Source: Glomus cerebriforme (lineage: Eukaryota > Glomeromycota > Glomeromycetes > Glomerales > Glomeraceae). Taken from it: 64,000 nt of DNA. Position 1 is the stretch's first letter, and each line of letters opens with the position of its first letter. The notes under the pieces were generated by a model. That model saw only the letters and a list, made by a program, of their open reading frames with translations, was not told the DNA's origin and ran no database searches. This document shows, in pieces, positions 22,613 through 40,469 of the stretch. The translations under genes and the position numbers were made by a program. The stretch lies in assembly GCA_003550305.1 (NCBI GenBank), contig QKYT01000326.1:56104-120103 (forward strand), in the 5' to 3' direction.

Positions 22613-24019
22613 CTAGTTTTTTTCGTGAGGCTGAATTCGAAAACGACCAGGATACTTTAATGATACTACTGGGTAAAGTTTTGATGGTAAATTATTCCAT
22701 TCTGATACTTCTGGATACTTTATACCATTGACTGTAAAAGCACAAGCTCTTTTATTCATGTCTAAATGAACAGTAATCTTTGCACCATCTCCAAATGAGG
22801 GGCAATAATTGTGTAGCCAATTTTTGGAATTACAACAATTTCCACTAGAACATAATATCCATCCAGTAGATTGATTTCCTGCCCAAATTTCATAATTAAA
22901 ATTTTCTGATGAACATACTCCAATCCAAACCCATGAACAAGCATTCTCAATGGTGATATCCCATTCAAAAATTCCTTTATTTTCTAATGCCATTTTAGCT
23001 CTAACATTTTGATATGAATCACAACCACTTAGCGCACGTACAATTTTTCCATTATCCTCAATAATAAGTTTTGATCCACATCCAGATTCATCCCAAATAC
23101 AGTCAAAATAGTAAGGTATTCCTCGAGTATTATTTAAATCTGATTTATTTGAAATTGCTTTATGTCGATAAACACTTACAATTATATCAGTTGGAACAAG
23201 TTCTAATGGTTCAATTATAAGAGCTAATAATTGACCTTTAATACGCTTAAAATCAATAAATTTTATCAATGGCTCTAATTCTTTAGCAACTTTTTGATGA
23301 TCAATAACAAGTTTATCTTCTACTTTAACATAGTCTTCTATTTGTTCTAAAGTTGGCAACCGTTCCATAAGTGATTGATATGCGTCATTAGAAACTTGTT
23401 TTGCTGCAAGAATAGCACTGTATCGAAAAACTTCATATTCTGGAGTTGCAAAGGGTTTTTCTTTTTCATGTGTACAAGATAAAAAATATTGAAGCCCTGT
23501 AATAGATAATCGACCAAATTCAATANTATTTAATGGAATAGTTGCTACTGTTTCGACCAATAAATTAAGAAGATTATTATTTTTTGTTAGTGGTATTATT
23601 TCTGCAACTTTAGATAATAATTCTGGAGAGTAATTTCCTGTGTAATTCTTTTCTAAAGTATTTTTAAGGGTTTTCATAATAAAATCCTGAAGGTCTGGTA
23701 GTTGAAAATAATCTGCAACATAAAAGGCTTCAATTATAGTATCTTTAGTTAAATATTCTTCTTTTATTGATCCTGTATAAATATATTCTAGTATAATTTT
23801 CATTACAGAAGAATTAATCTTTGGAAAAGAAATTTGTTTTTCAAAACTTTCTTTCATTCCATTATAAAGTAATCCGTTAAATACTTCTGACCTTGCTGCC
23901 AAAATTGCTTTGCAACCGTATAATTTCTTTTCATCCTCGCATAAAATTTCTATATCGCTATATTTTGGATTATTTACTAACAACCTTAAGTCTTGTACTA
24001 ATGAATGTCCTCTCGTCAT
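22613..24019 (-). CDS. BTB-BACK-SPRY protein (copy H)
   Basis: Intact frame of 468 residues, start MTRGHSL. BTB at about 18-118, BACK-like to about 300, SPRY at about 310-466. It mixes features. The linker and SPRY approach (QLLALIIEPLELVPTDIIV and GIPYYFDCIWDESGCGS) are close to copy B, while the BACK segment KVAEIIPLTKNNN resembles copies L and G. This mosaic pattern suggests gene conversion among paralogues. One ambiguous base (n) sits at 23526 inside the codon after PLN; the paralogue codon is Thr. The shared promoter block is not seen upstream, where a T-run/A-run pair precedes other sequence. Confidence 0.88.
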   Translation of the reverse strand: MTRGHSLVQDLRLLVNNPKYSDIEILCEDEKKLYGCKAILAARSEVFNGLLYNGMKESFEKQISFPKINSSVMKIILEYIYTGSIKEEYLTKDTIIEAFYVADYFQLPDLQDFIMKTLKNTLEKNYTGNYSPELLSKVAEIIPLTKNNNLLNLLVETVATIPLNXIEFGRLSITGLQYFLSCTHEKEKPFATPEYEVFRYSAILAAKQVSNDAYQSLMERLPTLEQIEDYVKVEDKLVIDHQKVAKELEPLIKFIDFKRIKGQLLALIIEPLELVPTDIIVSVYRHKAISNKSDLNNTRGIPYYFDCIWDESGCGSKLIIEDNGKIVRALSGCDSYQNVRAKMALENKGIFEWDITIENACSWVWIGVCSSENFNYEIWAGNQSTGWILCSSGNCCNSKNWLHNYCPSFGDGAKITVHLDMNKRACAFTVNGIKYPEVSEWNNLPSKLYPVVSLKYPGRFRIQPHEKN

Positions 24020-24440
24020 TTTTTTTTTAAAAAAAAAAAGGAAAGAAAAAAAGTCATATTTTTGACACCCTGCATATATGCAAATTAAGTTAGATTGTGT
24101 TATGGAAGATCTGGAACGTCAAATTTTTGGCTGCGCCTTCGTTTGAATTCATCTTATGGTATAAATTATTTGAGGCGATCGGGATAATATTAAAGTTTGA
24201 CGAACCATTAGTCGCGAAACTGTCAACCATTTTAAAAATTGTATTAGAACTCCTTTTTACAAATTTTAAAAGATATCTTTATTACACTCACAATCCTTAA
24301 ATTCTAAATTCCCACTTATTCCCAACGATATCATTAATTTATTCAAATAATTCCAAATAATTAAAATTTATTTTTTTTTCCATTCGTTTATTTGATTACA
24401 AATAATCTAAATTATTATTGTTATGTATTCTAGTATGTAT
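24020..24440. other. Short intergenic region
   Basis: Separates copy H from the 3' end of the ABC transporter. A plus-strand frame at 24097-24300 exists but has no recognisable domain and lies where a promoter for copy H would be expected. I do not support it as a gene. Confidence 0.35.
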
Positions 24441-24444
24441 AATT

Positions 24445-30894
<6,450 letters not shown>

Positions 30895-30899
30895 GTGTT

Positions 30900-32185
30900 T
30901 TTTTAATTATAATAATTGGCGGTTGTCAAAAAGCTTAATATTTATACATTTTTTTTTTTGCCGCAATTTGATAATCATTACCAAATCAATCAGTTACGGA
31001 TTTCTAAATGTACGCCATTTTACGTAAATGGTTAAAAGAAAATACTTATAGTATTTTATTTCCTCAATGAGAATAAACTTTCATTACTGTCTGCGCAGCG
31101 CTGTCTGCGAATAAGTTGATTTTCAATCGATGGCATTTCATTGGTTTAAAAAAAAATCTTTTTTCCTGAAATTAGTAATACTGTAGAAATTCCCTACTAG
31201 GAAAGAAAACAATACTTTGGCCGATTATATCAGTAAATTAGTTCGGATCAAAGTTGTTAATAAGGTTAGATAACAGAAGAAGTGACACAAGATTTTACGT
31301 TCTTTTTTTTCACAGACTCATAGTTTATCATCATTGAAAATCAGTTCTATTGGCAATGTTACCGATCTGGAATATATCAAAGCAGAAAAAAATTCATTAG
31401 AATGGCTAAATCTTGCCAGTCCCATAATTATTTTCTAATAAAGTCTTTATTTTGCCGTGCTGCGGTTATGATTCCGTTTATAGAGGTATTCCCGAGCAAC
31501 ACTTATTTTAAAAGGGGAAAAACGTTATTATTACACGAACTTTAAATATGATTTAACGCTAGTAATTAAAGGGGATAAATAATTACATCACGATAAATAT
31601 TTTAAAATGGCGTACTTTACAAATAATTGATTTTAATAACGCATCATATAAAGATCATCAGTATCAATGTTTATTATAATTATCCAATCATGCAGATTAT
31701 AGTATATGCTTATCCTTAATAATTTTAATGCTTTTTCTATATGTATATATTTTTTTTCTCTGTTGCTTTATTTAAAATTTTTATGGTAACTTAAGACTGA
31801 AATTGAGATCTTGCGCAAAAACATTCCATTGCTAATAATTCCGATCGGGCTACACAAATTTCGATATTGTTAAAAAATTAAATTATTGCATAATAATTCT
31901 CTGCTCTTCATATTTATTATACCTATCCAGCACTATATGAAGTTTTTAATTCGTCCGAAGAGTAAGCAAAAAATAAAAAAATAAATAAGTAAATAAATAA
32001 ATTTCCCGCTTATTAGCTTATTAAATGAGCATGAAATCATGCGGAACAAAAATGATTATAATTTTTCTTTCTTTATTGATGTTATAACACTAATCATTCA
32101 CTGTAATTCATATTGAATATCACAATCATACTATAATAAAATCATTTAATCTCAAATCTCGCTAAATATCATTATAAAAAATTCA
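30900..32185. other. Intergenic region 5' of the ABC transporter
   Basis: Contains the presumed promoter of the transporter (minus strand) and the 3' flank of copy I. I see no gene. A short direct repeat of CTGTCTGCG occurs near 31088-31110. Confidence 0.4.
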
Positions 32186-32192
32186 TATTCTC

Positions 32193-33749
32193 CTAATGAG
32201 GTTGAATCCGAATTTGTCCAGGATATGATAATGATACAACAGGATAAACCTTTGACGGAAGTTTTCTCCAACTAGTATATACTGGATAAGTTTTATCATT
32301 GATTGAGAATGCCAAGGTTTTCTCAGTCATATTCAAATGAACGGTTATCTTATCACCCTCTGCATAAGTTGCTTCACCACGTTTGAATTTATTATCATTC
32401 CAATAAAGACCACTTGAAGCAAAAACCCATCCATTCTTTTGATAACCTGAAAAACTTTCTACATCAAAACTTTTACCCGCACAAACACCAACATACATTT
32501 TTTTACAACCTTTGTCAATAATTAGATCCCACTCATATGTTCCTTTATCATTAATTAAGAATTTCCCTCTAACATTTTGTGTTGATTTACAAGTATTTAA
32601 TGCTCTCACAGTAGATCCCATCTTTTCAACTACAAGATCTGATCCACATGCTGACTCATCCCAAATAAAGTTTAATTTGTTATTCGAAGGAATTACAGGA
32701 GGATTAACAATAGGGGAGTGCAAGTTATTTGGAATTGTGGTTACAGGATAAACTTCGGAAGTAGGAAACAAACTATTTTGATTAACGTTAACAGGAGACA
32801 AATTATTTTTAAAGGGAACGGGAGATCCAGTTGTAAATGATGAAGGTAAACTAAGATGATTTCTAGCATAAAATCTGTAGGCGTCAACAATCTTTTCAGG
32901 TATAATAATATCCAATGGTTCTATTACATCTGTTAAGATCTTCCCTTCTATACGTCGAATATCAATAAATTCAAGTAAAGGGGTTAAGATTTCTGTTAAT
33001 TGTGAACGAAAAAGATGAAATTCAGTACTTTGTACGATGATATCTGAATCTGGTATCTGATCTATTTTATCCAGAGTAGGTAAATAATTCTCAAGAATTT
33101 CGACTGCATCATTTGAAATTTGGTGTGCTACATGGATGATCACAAATCGAAATATTTCATATTCCGTTGCTGCTAAAGATTTTCCTTTCCCTTTTACATA
33201 CGATAGAAGAAATTTTAAAGCAGTGAAGGATAGTTGATTATGTTCAATTGTGCTTAATGGCATTGATGATACATATTCGGCCAATATTTGAAGAAGAGAA
33301 TTTTCTTCTGATGGTGACAATTTGACAAGAGCTCTTGATAATAATTCTGGAACATTCGATTCTGCAGATGGTTTCAAAAAAAATCCAATAACCCTAATAA
33401 TATAATCCGAAAGATTCTTTAATTGGAAATAATCTGCCGCATGGTAAATATCAATAATGGTATCATTTTCCAACTCTTCAGCTGTACAAAATCCGGTATA
33501 TATATAATTAAGTATAATTTTCATAGCAATCGCTTTTATCTCGGGAAAACGTATTTGATTTTCAAAAGTTTCTTTCATCCCATTATAAAGAAAACCATTA
33601 AACACTTCGCATCTTGCTGCCAATATTGCTTTACAAGCATAAAAGCTTCCATCTTCACATAAGATAGTGATATCACTATAGTTTGGATTGTTTATTAACA
33701 ATCTCAAATCGGTTGCTAAAGAATATCCTTTTGCCATATTATCGTTCAC
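32193..33749 (-). CDS. BTB-BACK-SPRY protein with Pro/Asn-rich linker (copy I)
   Basis: Intact single-exon gene of 518 residues, about 45 longer than its relatives. BTB lies at about 22-122 (YSDITILCEDGSFYACKA, AARCEVF, YIYTGF), then the BACK-like region. A low-complexity linker rich in Pro, Asn, Ser and Val follows at about 305-360 (for example NNLHSPIVNPPVIPSNN), then SPRY at about 362-516 opening with WDESACGSDLV. It diverges throughout from the tandem copies and is probably an older lineage. The family start MxKGYSLATDLRLL is preceded by three extra codons; MAKGYSL at residue 5 is the alternative start. No shared promoter block is visible. Confidence 0.9.
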   Translation of the reverse strand: MNDNMAKGYSLATDLRLLINNPNYSDITILCEDGSFYACKAILAARCEVFNGFLYNGMKETFENQIRFPEIKAIAMKIILNYIYTGFCTAEELENDTIIDIYHAADYFQLKNLSDYIIRVIGFFLKPSAESNVPELLSRALVKLSPSEENSLLQILAEYVSSMPLSTIEHNQLSFTALKFLLSYVKGKGKSLAATEYEIFRFVIIHVAHQISNDAVEILENYLPTLDKIDQIPDSDIIVQSTEFHLFRSQLTEILTPLLEFIDIRRIEGKILTDVIEPLDIIIPEKIVDAYRFYARNHLSLPSSFTTGSPVPFKNNLSPVNVNQNSLFPTSEVYPVTTIPNNLHSPIVNPPVIPSNNKLNFIWDESACGSDLVVEKMGSTVRALNTCKSTQNVRGKFLINDKGTYEWDLIIDKGCKKMYVGVCAGKSFDVESFSGYQKNGWVFASSGLYWNDNKFKRGEATYAEGDKITVHLNMTEKTLAFSINDKTYPVYTSWRKLPSKVYPVVSLSYPGQIRIQPH

Positions 33750-33754
33750 AAATT

Positions 33755-35560
33755 AGGGTTGGTTAAAACAAACAAAACAAGGAAAAAAGAAATACAAAAA
33801 AAAAAAATTTTACGTAAAAATTTTCTTAATGTTCGGGCGCGATGAAAAGGATGACGGGAAAAGAGCGGAGATTGAAAGAAGATCTAAGAGCGTGAGAATA
33901 AAATGAGAATATAATCGTGTTATACATTTCCTAATACGCGTGTAATTACGTAATAATAGTATCATGGTGCATGTATAAACCCGAAATTTCCCGTTTTCTA
34001 AATTCTTGAAGATTGCGTTTTATTTTCCTTTATTTTCCGCGTATTCCGTAACGTTAAATCGGTATTCACGGTATTTAAAAAAAATCATTTACCTAATTTC
34101 TGCCAAATTATTATTAATTTTAGTAATTTTCAGCCGAATAAAAAATCTACAGTTGAAAATCTTTAAAGTTTTATTCTATTATTATTCAATTAGCTTTGTA
34201 TCCGATATTTGATTTCCAGCAACTAATAAAATGTCAATTGCAACAACTAGTTTCGACATTTCGAATTCGATGACTTTTCGATCGTTTAGCCAAAATTTTA
34301 AAATAATTTAAGTAATTTACCGGTAATTCATCGAAATTTAATTAGCAAATTGAAAATTTTAGAATTGATTATTGTGAATTTATAAAATCAATAATTTATT
34401 TTGTTTGAAGTTGTCTAGATGTCGGAGGCATATAATGATATTTAATTATTTGATGACGCAAGGGTAGGTCAGGCGGTCAAATTAATATTAAATTAGACGG
34501 GTGACAGACTCAGACGGCACGCTTACTTTTTCTATTTATATACTAAAAGCACATGAATAAAAGATCGATAATTTAATGATCGAGATTCGACCGTTTTTTA
34601 TTTTCCACAAGAGAGAAATCCTTAAAGACTTAGGTTCTGAATTTTAAATTTATTTGTTCAACTAATTTTTAAGAGACGAATCAGTTAAAGGTAATTCGAT
34701 AATTTTTTAAAACATTCTATTATAGTTTGGAATAATTACTGTAATTAAAATTTTCTTAAGATTCTTTAGAATCCAAGTGGTAAAGAATGTTTGAGGTTTG
34801 GATAACCCTTAATAAATAGCTTAATTACAATACTTTAACAATACTTGAAAAACACTTGAAAACACTACTTTTAAAAGATAAAGTGTGTAAGGTCTAAAAG
34901 TGTTCAAGGATAAAACTCAATTCGTTCTTGAATAATCAAGGATTCCTCCAATTATCTGTAATCGATCAAAGTTACGCAACAACCGCAGCAACAAGATAAT
35001 CTTTTTAAATTAGCTAACCTAAATTGAGCAAATTATTTTTCAGCCGAACTTGATGTAACGTGTCAATCATAATCATGCTACTCGGTAAAAAAAATTCCCA
35101 AAAAGCCCCAAAAAATAGGGACTAATAACATTTAGTAATGAATGATTAATTAAAATTTTATTTCATTAATTTAATTTAGGAAATTGTAAGAAAATCATGT
35201 TATATAAAAAAGGAATTATGGCAGAATTTGATACCAATCTCACTTATACAGTATATAAATAGTTAAATAAAATCGCGTTTCGCGAATTTTTTTTTTTTTC
35301 TTTTTAGATAAAAAAAAAAATATTAAGTGAAATAAAAATAAAATTCATTTTTAAATATTATAATAATATTAATATATTTTTTTTCTTTGTCCCTGATTCG
35401 TGCAGTAATCATGTGAATATATTTGGTATGAGTTTTGTGATCGACGCCGCCATTTTATTTCTGTAGTGTAACTTGAACTTTGTTTCTGTAATCCTTTAAA
35501 GCTATATTAAAGAGCGACCCATCCCTAAAGTGAATATACTTTTTTTTTTTTATCATAAAG
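33755..35560. other. Intergenic region between divergent copies I and J
   Basis: Copies I (minus) and J (plus) diverge from here, so their promoters lie inside. No open frame with a recognisable domain and no clear transposon end is visible. T-runs of 10 or more occur near 35290 and 35541. Confidence 0.4.
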
Positions 35561-35626
35561 TTGAATAATTATTCATTGTTCTTTTATCAAAATTATTTTA
35601 TATTTATTTTATTTATTATCCAAAAA

Positions 35627-37039
35627 ATGACGCGAGGATGTTCATTAGTTAAAGATCTGCGTATGTTAATCAATAATTCAAAATATAGTGACGTTGAAAT
35701 TATATGTGAAGATGGGGTTAAACTTTATGGATGTAAAGCCATTTTAGCGGCTAGATCCGAAGTATTTGATAGGATGTTTTATAATGGGATGAAAGAGAGT
35801 TACGAAAAACAAATCTTTTTTCCAGAAATTAATTCTTCATCCATGTCAGTTGTCTTGGAATTTTTATATACTGGATGTAATGTGAATGGTTCGTTGACGA
35901 GTGATAATATTGTTGGAGCATATCATGCAGCTGATTATCTTCAACTTTCAGACCTTCAAGAATTTATTACTGAAATTCTTAGAGAAACTTTAGATCAAAA
36001 ATATTATGAAAGTATCGCACCAGAATTATTGACTAAATCTATTGAGAAAATGTCTGAATCTGCCGAAAATCCTTTCCTTTCATTATTAGTAGATTCTGTG
36101 GCTAAAATTCCTTTAAACACCATTGATTGTACTAGACTTTCATTTACCGCTTTTCAATATTTATTATCTTACACTTTTGATAAAGAGAAACCTTTCGCCA
36201 CATCTGAATATGAAGTTTTAAGATTTGGAGCTATAAGAGCAGCTTATCAAATTTCAAATGATGCAGCAATTTCACTCAGAAATAGATTACCAACTTTAGA
36301 TAAAATGGGTTGTCCTCGAAAGTTAGATTCAAAACTTTATGATCATAAATATATCATTCATCGTCCAAAGATTGTTGAATTATTATCAAATATAGTTGAT
36401 CTTATTGATTTTAGGCGTATTGATGGAAAAATTTTAACAGAGATTATTGATCCATTAGGATTGGTTCCCGCAGATGTGATTATTAGCGCTTATCGTTTTT
36501 TAATTAAGAATAAAAATTTACCTGCAATTAGAGGAATTCCTTATATATGTAATAAAACGGGATATGTTTGGGATAAACAAGCTAGTGGTTCTCAATTATC
36601 TATTGAAAAGAATGGTATCGTAGTTAGAGCTACGAGAGGCTGTTTGTCACATCAAAATGTTAAAGCAAAGGTTGAAATATGTAATAGAGGTGTTTATGAA
36701 TGGGATATTATTATTGAAAAGAGTTGTATTTATGCTTGGATAGGAATTTGTTCATCAGAAAAATTTAATTATGAAGGTTTTGTTGGAGTTCAAGCAAATG
36801 GCTGGGTTTTTGGATCAAATGGACAATGTTATAGCAATAATAAATGTATAAATTATGGTACAACTTTTGGTGAAGGTGATATAATCACCGTTCATTTAAA
36901 CATGGATAATAGAACTTGCGCTTTTTCGATTAATGGTAAAAAATATCCTACAGTTCCTTCTTGGACAAACCTTCCTTCGAAAGTATACCCCATGGTATCT
37001 TTAAAATATCCTGGAAAGTTTCGAATTCAAAATCATTAA
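35627..37039 (+). CDS. BTB-BACK-SPRY protein on the plus strand (copy J)
   Basis: Intact single-exon gene, 470 residues from the ATG at 35627 (MTRGCSLVKDL), which matches the family start. The frame is open further upstream to 35561, but those codons read as hydrophobic AT-rich leader without family support. BTB at about 18-118, BACK-like to about 300, SPRY at about 312-469 with VWDKQASGSQLSIEKNG and a variable loop QCYSNNKCINYGTTF. It is the only intact copy on the plus strand. It is moderately diverged from both the tandem group and copy I. Confidence 0.9.
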   Translation: MTRGCSLVKDLRMLINNSKYSDVEIICEDGVKLYGCKAILAARSEVFDRMFYNGMKESYEKQIFFPEINSSSMSVVLEFLYTGCNVNGSLTSDNIVGAYHAADYLQLSDLQEFITEILRETLDQKYYESIAPELLTKSIEKMSESAENPFLSLLVDSVAKIPLNTIDCTRLSFTAFQYLLSYTFDKEKPFATSEYEVLRFGAIRAAYQISNDAAISLRNRLPTLDKMGCPRKLDSKLYDHKYIIHRPKIVELLSNIVDLIDFRRIDGKILTEIIDPLGLVPADVIISAYRFLIKNKNLPAIRGIPYICNKTGYVWDKQASGSQLSIEKNGIVVRATRGCLSHQNVKAKVEICNRGVYEWDIIIEKSCIYAWIGICSSEKFNYEGFVGVQANGWVFGSNGQCYSNNKCINYGTTFGEGDIITVHLNMDNRTCAFSINGKKYPTVPSWTNLPSKVYPMVSLKYPGKFRIQNH

Positions 37040-37402
37040 TTTATATGTTATTATAGAAATTTTGGAACATTTTCAAACCTTATTTTTGGTTTCAATTTTT
37101 TTTTTAAATATAAATGCGCAAAGAATCATGTAATTTAAATTATTCAATAAATTCAATAAATTAAATTTTTCATTAAGTAAATTATTTTTTTTAACAGTTG
37201 TACAAATCTGATAAAATTTTTTTAATAAATTGCTTTTAACAATTCCACAACTTAAGAAATATTTGTTCAATCATAAATATATCAAAATCTATTGATATAT
37301 AAGTTCTTTAATATAACAATATTAAATGTCTTTATTATATTGCCAAATATAATTATGAATGAGATACACTACAGCCAACTCTTCCTATAACGAAATAACC
37401 GT

Positions 37403-37432
37403 CAAATTCGTTATAATTTTATAACGAATTTG
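37403..37432. repeat. Perfect 14-bp inverted repeat (hairpin)
   Basis: CAAATTCGTTATAA is followed after two bases by its exact reverse complement TTATAACGAATTTG. A further TATAACGAA occurs about 15 bases to the left. It lies downstream of copy J. It may be part of a small transposon relic: TATAACGAA words are common in Tc1/pogo-type ends, but this is only suggestive. I see no T-run that would make it a terminator. Confidence 0.4.
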
Positions 37433-37848
37433 AAGAATTTAATTGGTTGGTTCACTATATTGAGGGGATTTTTCCGAATTCTATTGGCTATACGTCACGG
37501 GATTCGTAATATTGCTACTTTCGAACTCAAATGAGTTTGTTACTCTTGAAAAGTGAACGAGGATTAACTAAAAGTTAATATATTGGACTTGAAAGCTACC
37601 TCTAACTTCCATCATATTTTATCTTTTATAGATCAACCATTGAGCAGCTCGTTAGTGACATCGTGTCACGTTACAGAGTTAAATCGCATGATGTTGTTTA
37701 TTTAAATCACACGATAAACTAACAATGATATTTACTGTTATGTGATCATTCAAAATGTATATAAAAGGAATATAAGGATTTTTTGTTTTTTTTTTGTTTT
37801 TTGTTTTTTTTTTCATCTATTCATTAATACAACAATTACAAAAAAAAA

Positions 37849-38535
37849 ATGCGATCAGAAATAATATATGCTTTATATGTACTAATGGCAATAATTGCTG
37901 GTGCAAGTGCTGCAATTCAATCAGGTACTTACTTTTTTGAGTCATTTAACTTTTATAAATAGGACTAACTAAAATGCATGTGTCACAGCAATTGTAGCAA
38001 AACTTCAAGTTAAAGTAGGAAAATCATTTACTGCCTTTGTAATACTTGTAATTGGAACCTTATGTATGTAAAATATAGTATTTATTCCTAAATTTATTAC
38101 TGGAGGATCTAAATTTTTTTTATTACAATTAGTTACATTGATATATTTTCTTATCGATTCGAAATTAAAAACTCCAAATTTTAGAGAAATATTTATAGGT
38201 AATTAAATAAATTTTTTAATTACCTATTAATAAGAATTAATAATGATGATGAACATACGAGTAATGATATCTTCTATTACATTTTTATAGTTGAAACAAT
38301 TAACCCATGGTTAGGTGGATTAGCTACTGCAATAATTATCATAACTTTTATGGTTACAATTCCGCGTCTTGGAGTTGCTGTTGTATTATGTGTTGTAGTT
38401 ACCAGTCAATTAATTTTAGCTTGTTTAATCGATCATTTCGGGTTATTTGATGTAACTGTAAGAAGATTTACTTGGCAAAGAGGTATTGGATGTATATGTA
38501 TGATTGCGGGTGTTGTTATTATTAGTATATTTTAA
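37849..38535 (+). CDS. YdcZ/DUF606-type small membrane protein, 4 exons
   Basis: Four exons with GT-AG introns give a continuous 153-residue frame: 37849-37924, 37989-38063, 38133-38198 and 38291-38535. The protein is almost entirely hydrophobic with about four to five membrane spans. The N-terminal span is followed by GASAAIQSAIVAKLQVKVGKS, then GTL, PRLGVA, TSQLILA, DHFGLFD and a final R-FTWQRGIG motif before the last span. This matches the YdcZ (DUF606) branch of the drug/metabolite transporter superfamily in length and motif order. Fungal members are small integral membrane proteins of unknown substrate. It converges with the chimeric BTB gene at 39.0 kb. Confidence 0.85.
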
Positions 38536-39047
38536 CTGCGCCATTCTCGTAGAACAATATTTAAAATGTAAAAATAAACTATCTCTAAAATTACTATTGT
38601 ACCGGTTAGATAGTATTTATTGCCGTAAAATTTATTATACATTATAACTGCTGATTCAATAAGTGATACCATTTAGATCAAAAGTTTTCATCAACTATTA
38701 TTATTCTTATTATAGCAGACGTTCCATATTTCATTTACATTAAACTTTAATTAAAACAAAAAATACTTAAGAAAGTTTCGGCAGTGAAGAAAGTATGAAG
38801 TCGGTTATGTAAAGAAAATACATGTTTTCAGCTTTGAATGTAGACATGATTACAGATTTAAATTAAAAAGAAGGATAGAAATTTAATACCACATTAAGCA
38901 CTTTGATGCATCAGAAACTAATTTGATTATTGCTATGTAACTGGCAATTAAAATTGTTCAATTTTATTTTAATTGACAGATAGAAATTAAAATAATTGAG
39001 AAATTTATATACAGTATAGAAACTGTAATTTAAATCAAATTTTTTGA

Positions 39048-40469
39048 TTAGGGTTGAATTCGAAGGCGACCAGGATACTTTAATGATACTACAGGATAAA
39101 GTTTTGATGGTAAATTATTCCATTCTTGTACTTCGGGATATTTTATACCATTGACTGTAAAAGCACAAGTTCTTTTATTCATATCTACATGAACAGTAAC
39201 TCTTGCACCATCTCCAAATTGAGGACAATAATTGCCTCGATAATTTTTAGAATTATAAAGATAACCACCGGAACTTAATACCCATCCAGTAGATTGATGT
39301 CCTGCAAAGTTTTCATAATTAAAATTTTCTGATGAACATACTCCAACATGAGTCCATGAACATATTTTCTCAATAATGACATTCCATTCAAAAATACCTT
39401 TATCTTCAAATGCTATTCTACTTCTAACACTTTGTAATACACTACAATTATCCGATGCACGCACAACTTTTCCATTATCCTCAATAATAAGTTTTGATCC
39501 ACATGCTGATTCATCCCAAACATATCCATATGCGAACCGTTGAGGTTGTATATCAATATTTGGTTTCATACTTGGTGCCATATGATACACAAGTATATTA
39601 TTAATCAAATTATTTGGTAGAATGTCTTTAAAAGGATATACTTTTAAAAGAAAATCTTCCGAAGATATATAATAAAACCTAATTATTTGAATAAATTTGC
39701 TTAATCTTCTTTCCATCATTGTAATTTCATTTTTGTTCCATTTGTTAATATCTCGTTGAATAACGGGATTCTGTCCACATGCCCACTTTAATAAATTTTC
39801 CCAAATAATAATTTCATTATTAACATATAAATCATCTCTTTTTAAAATTATTCCTAAAATAGATGGATTGAAGGTAAGAAACTTGGGTGATTTAAATAAA
39901 AAATCCGGGTTATGACAAATTTGTTGAAGGCAAATATTCCATAATTTATCAAGGGATTTTTTTTGATAAGTTAACTCAATAATTTCAAGAATATTTTTAA
40001 TAATGAAATCATGATGATTTTCTCCAACCAAAGTTTCTTGAATGTATTTAGTTAAAGGTTGAAATTCAAATTCATCTAATGTTATCAAGAGATTTAATAT
40101 CTCACGAGATTGTAATTTCGTTAAATCAATACTCCCACAGTACATATAACTTTATTTTATATAAGAAAATATTATTAGGAAAAAAAGTTAAATAAAAAAA
40201 ATTGTATTTAAAGTTAAACTGTACCTTAAAAGAATTTCAAACATATCAGATGAATTTCTTGTATATAAAATGAAATAACCATCTTTTTTTTGAATATCTT
40301 CTGTAAAAGCCGTTTTAAAATATTTAGATTGTGTTTTCAATATTAAAGAATGAGCATGAAATTCTTTTATATTTGGTTTTTCGCCGGCGTAAATGATTAC
40401 ATCGTATCCTTCTTTAGTTTCATAAAGTTTTTCATAATTATTAATTATTTCTTTATGAAAAATGGCCAT
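39048..40469 (-). CDS. Chimeric BTB-BACK protein with SPRY C terminus (copy K), 2 exons
   Basis: Exon 1 is 40469-40225 and exon 2 is 40149-39048, with a 75-base GT-AG intron; spliced length 448 residues. Residues 1-285 carry a different BTB-BACK type from the rest of the window: EGYDVIIYAGE, KEFHAHSLIL, YMYCGSIDL, IIWENLLKWACGQNP and RFYYISSEDF. From memory this half resembles BTB-TLDc proteins common in this fungal group. From about residue 290 (VWDESACGS, near 39530) it switches to the local SPRY, almost identical in places to copy F (RASDNCSVLQSVRSRIA). The TLDc domain expected after such a BTB-BACK half is absent. ATG choice follows the motif MAIFHKEIINNYEKL; an in-frame ATG at 40529 is possible. 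Confidence 0.88.

Noticed and set aside
24097..24300. 67-codon plus-strand frame between copy H and the transporter
   Set aside because: It is short, without a motif or paralogue, and overlaps the expected promoter of copy H.
37403..37432. Transcription terminator hairpin
   Set aside because: The hairpin is perfect but not followed by a T-run, and hairpin terminators of this type are not expected for fungal RNA polymerase II genes.
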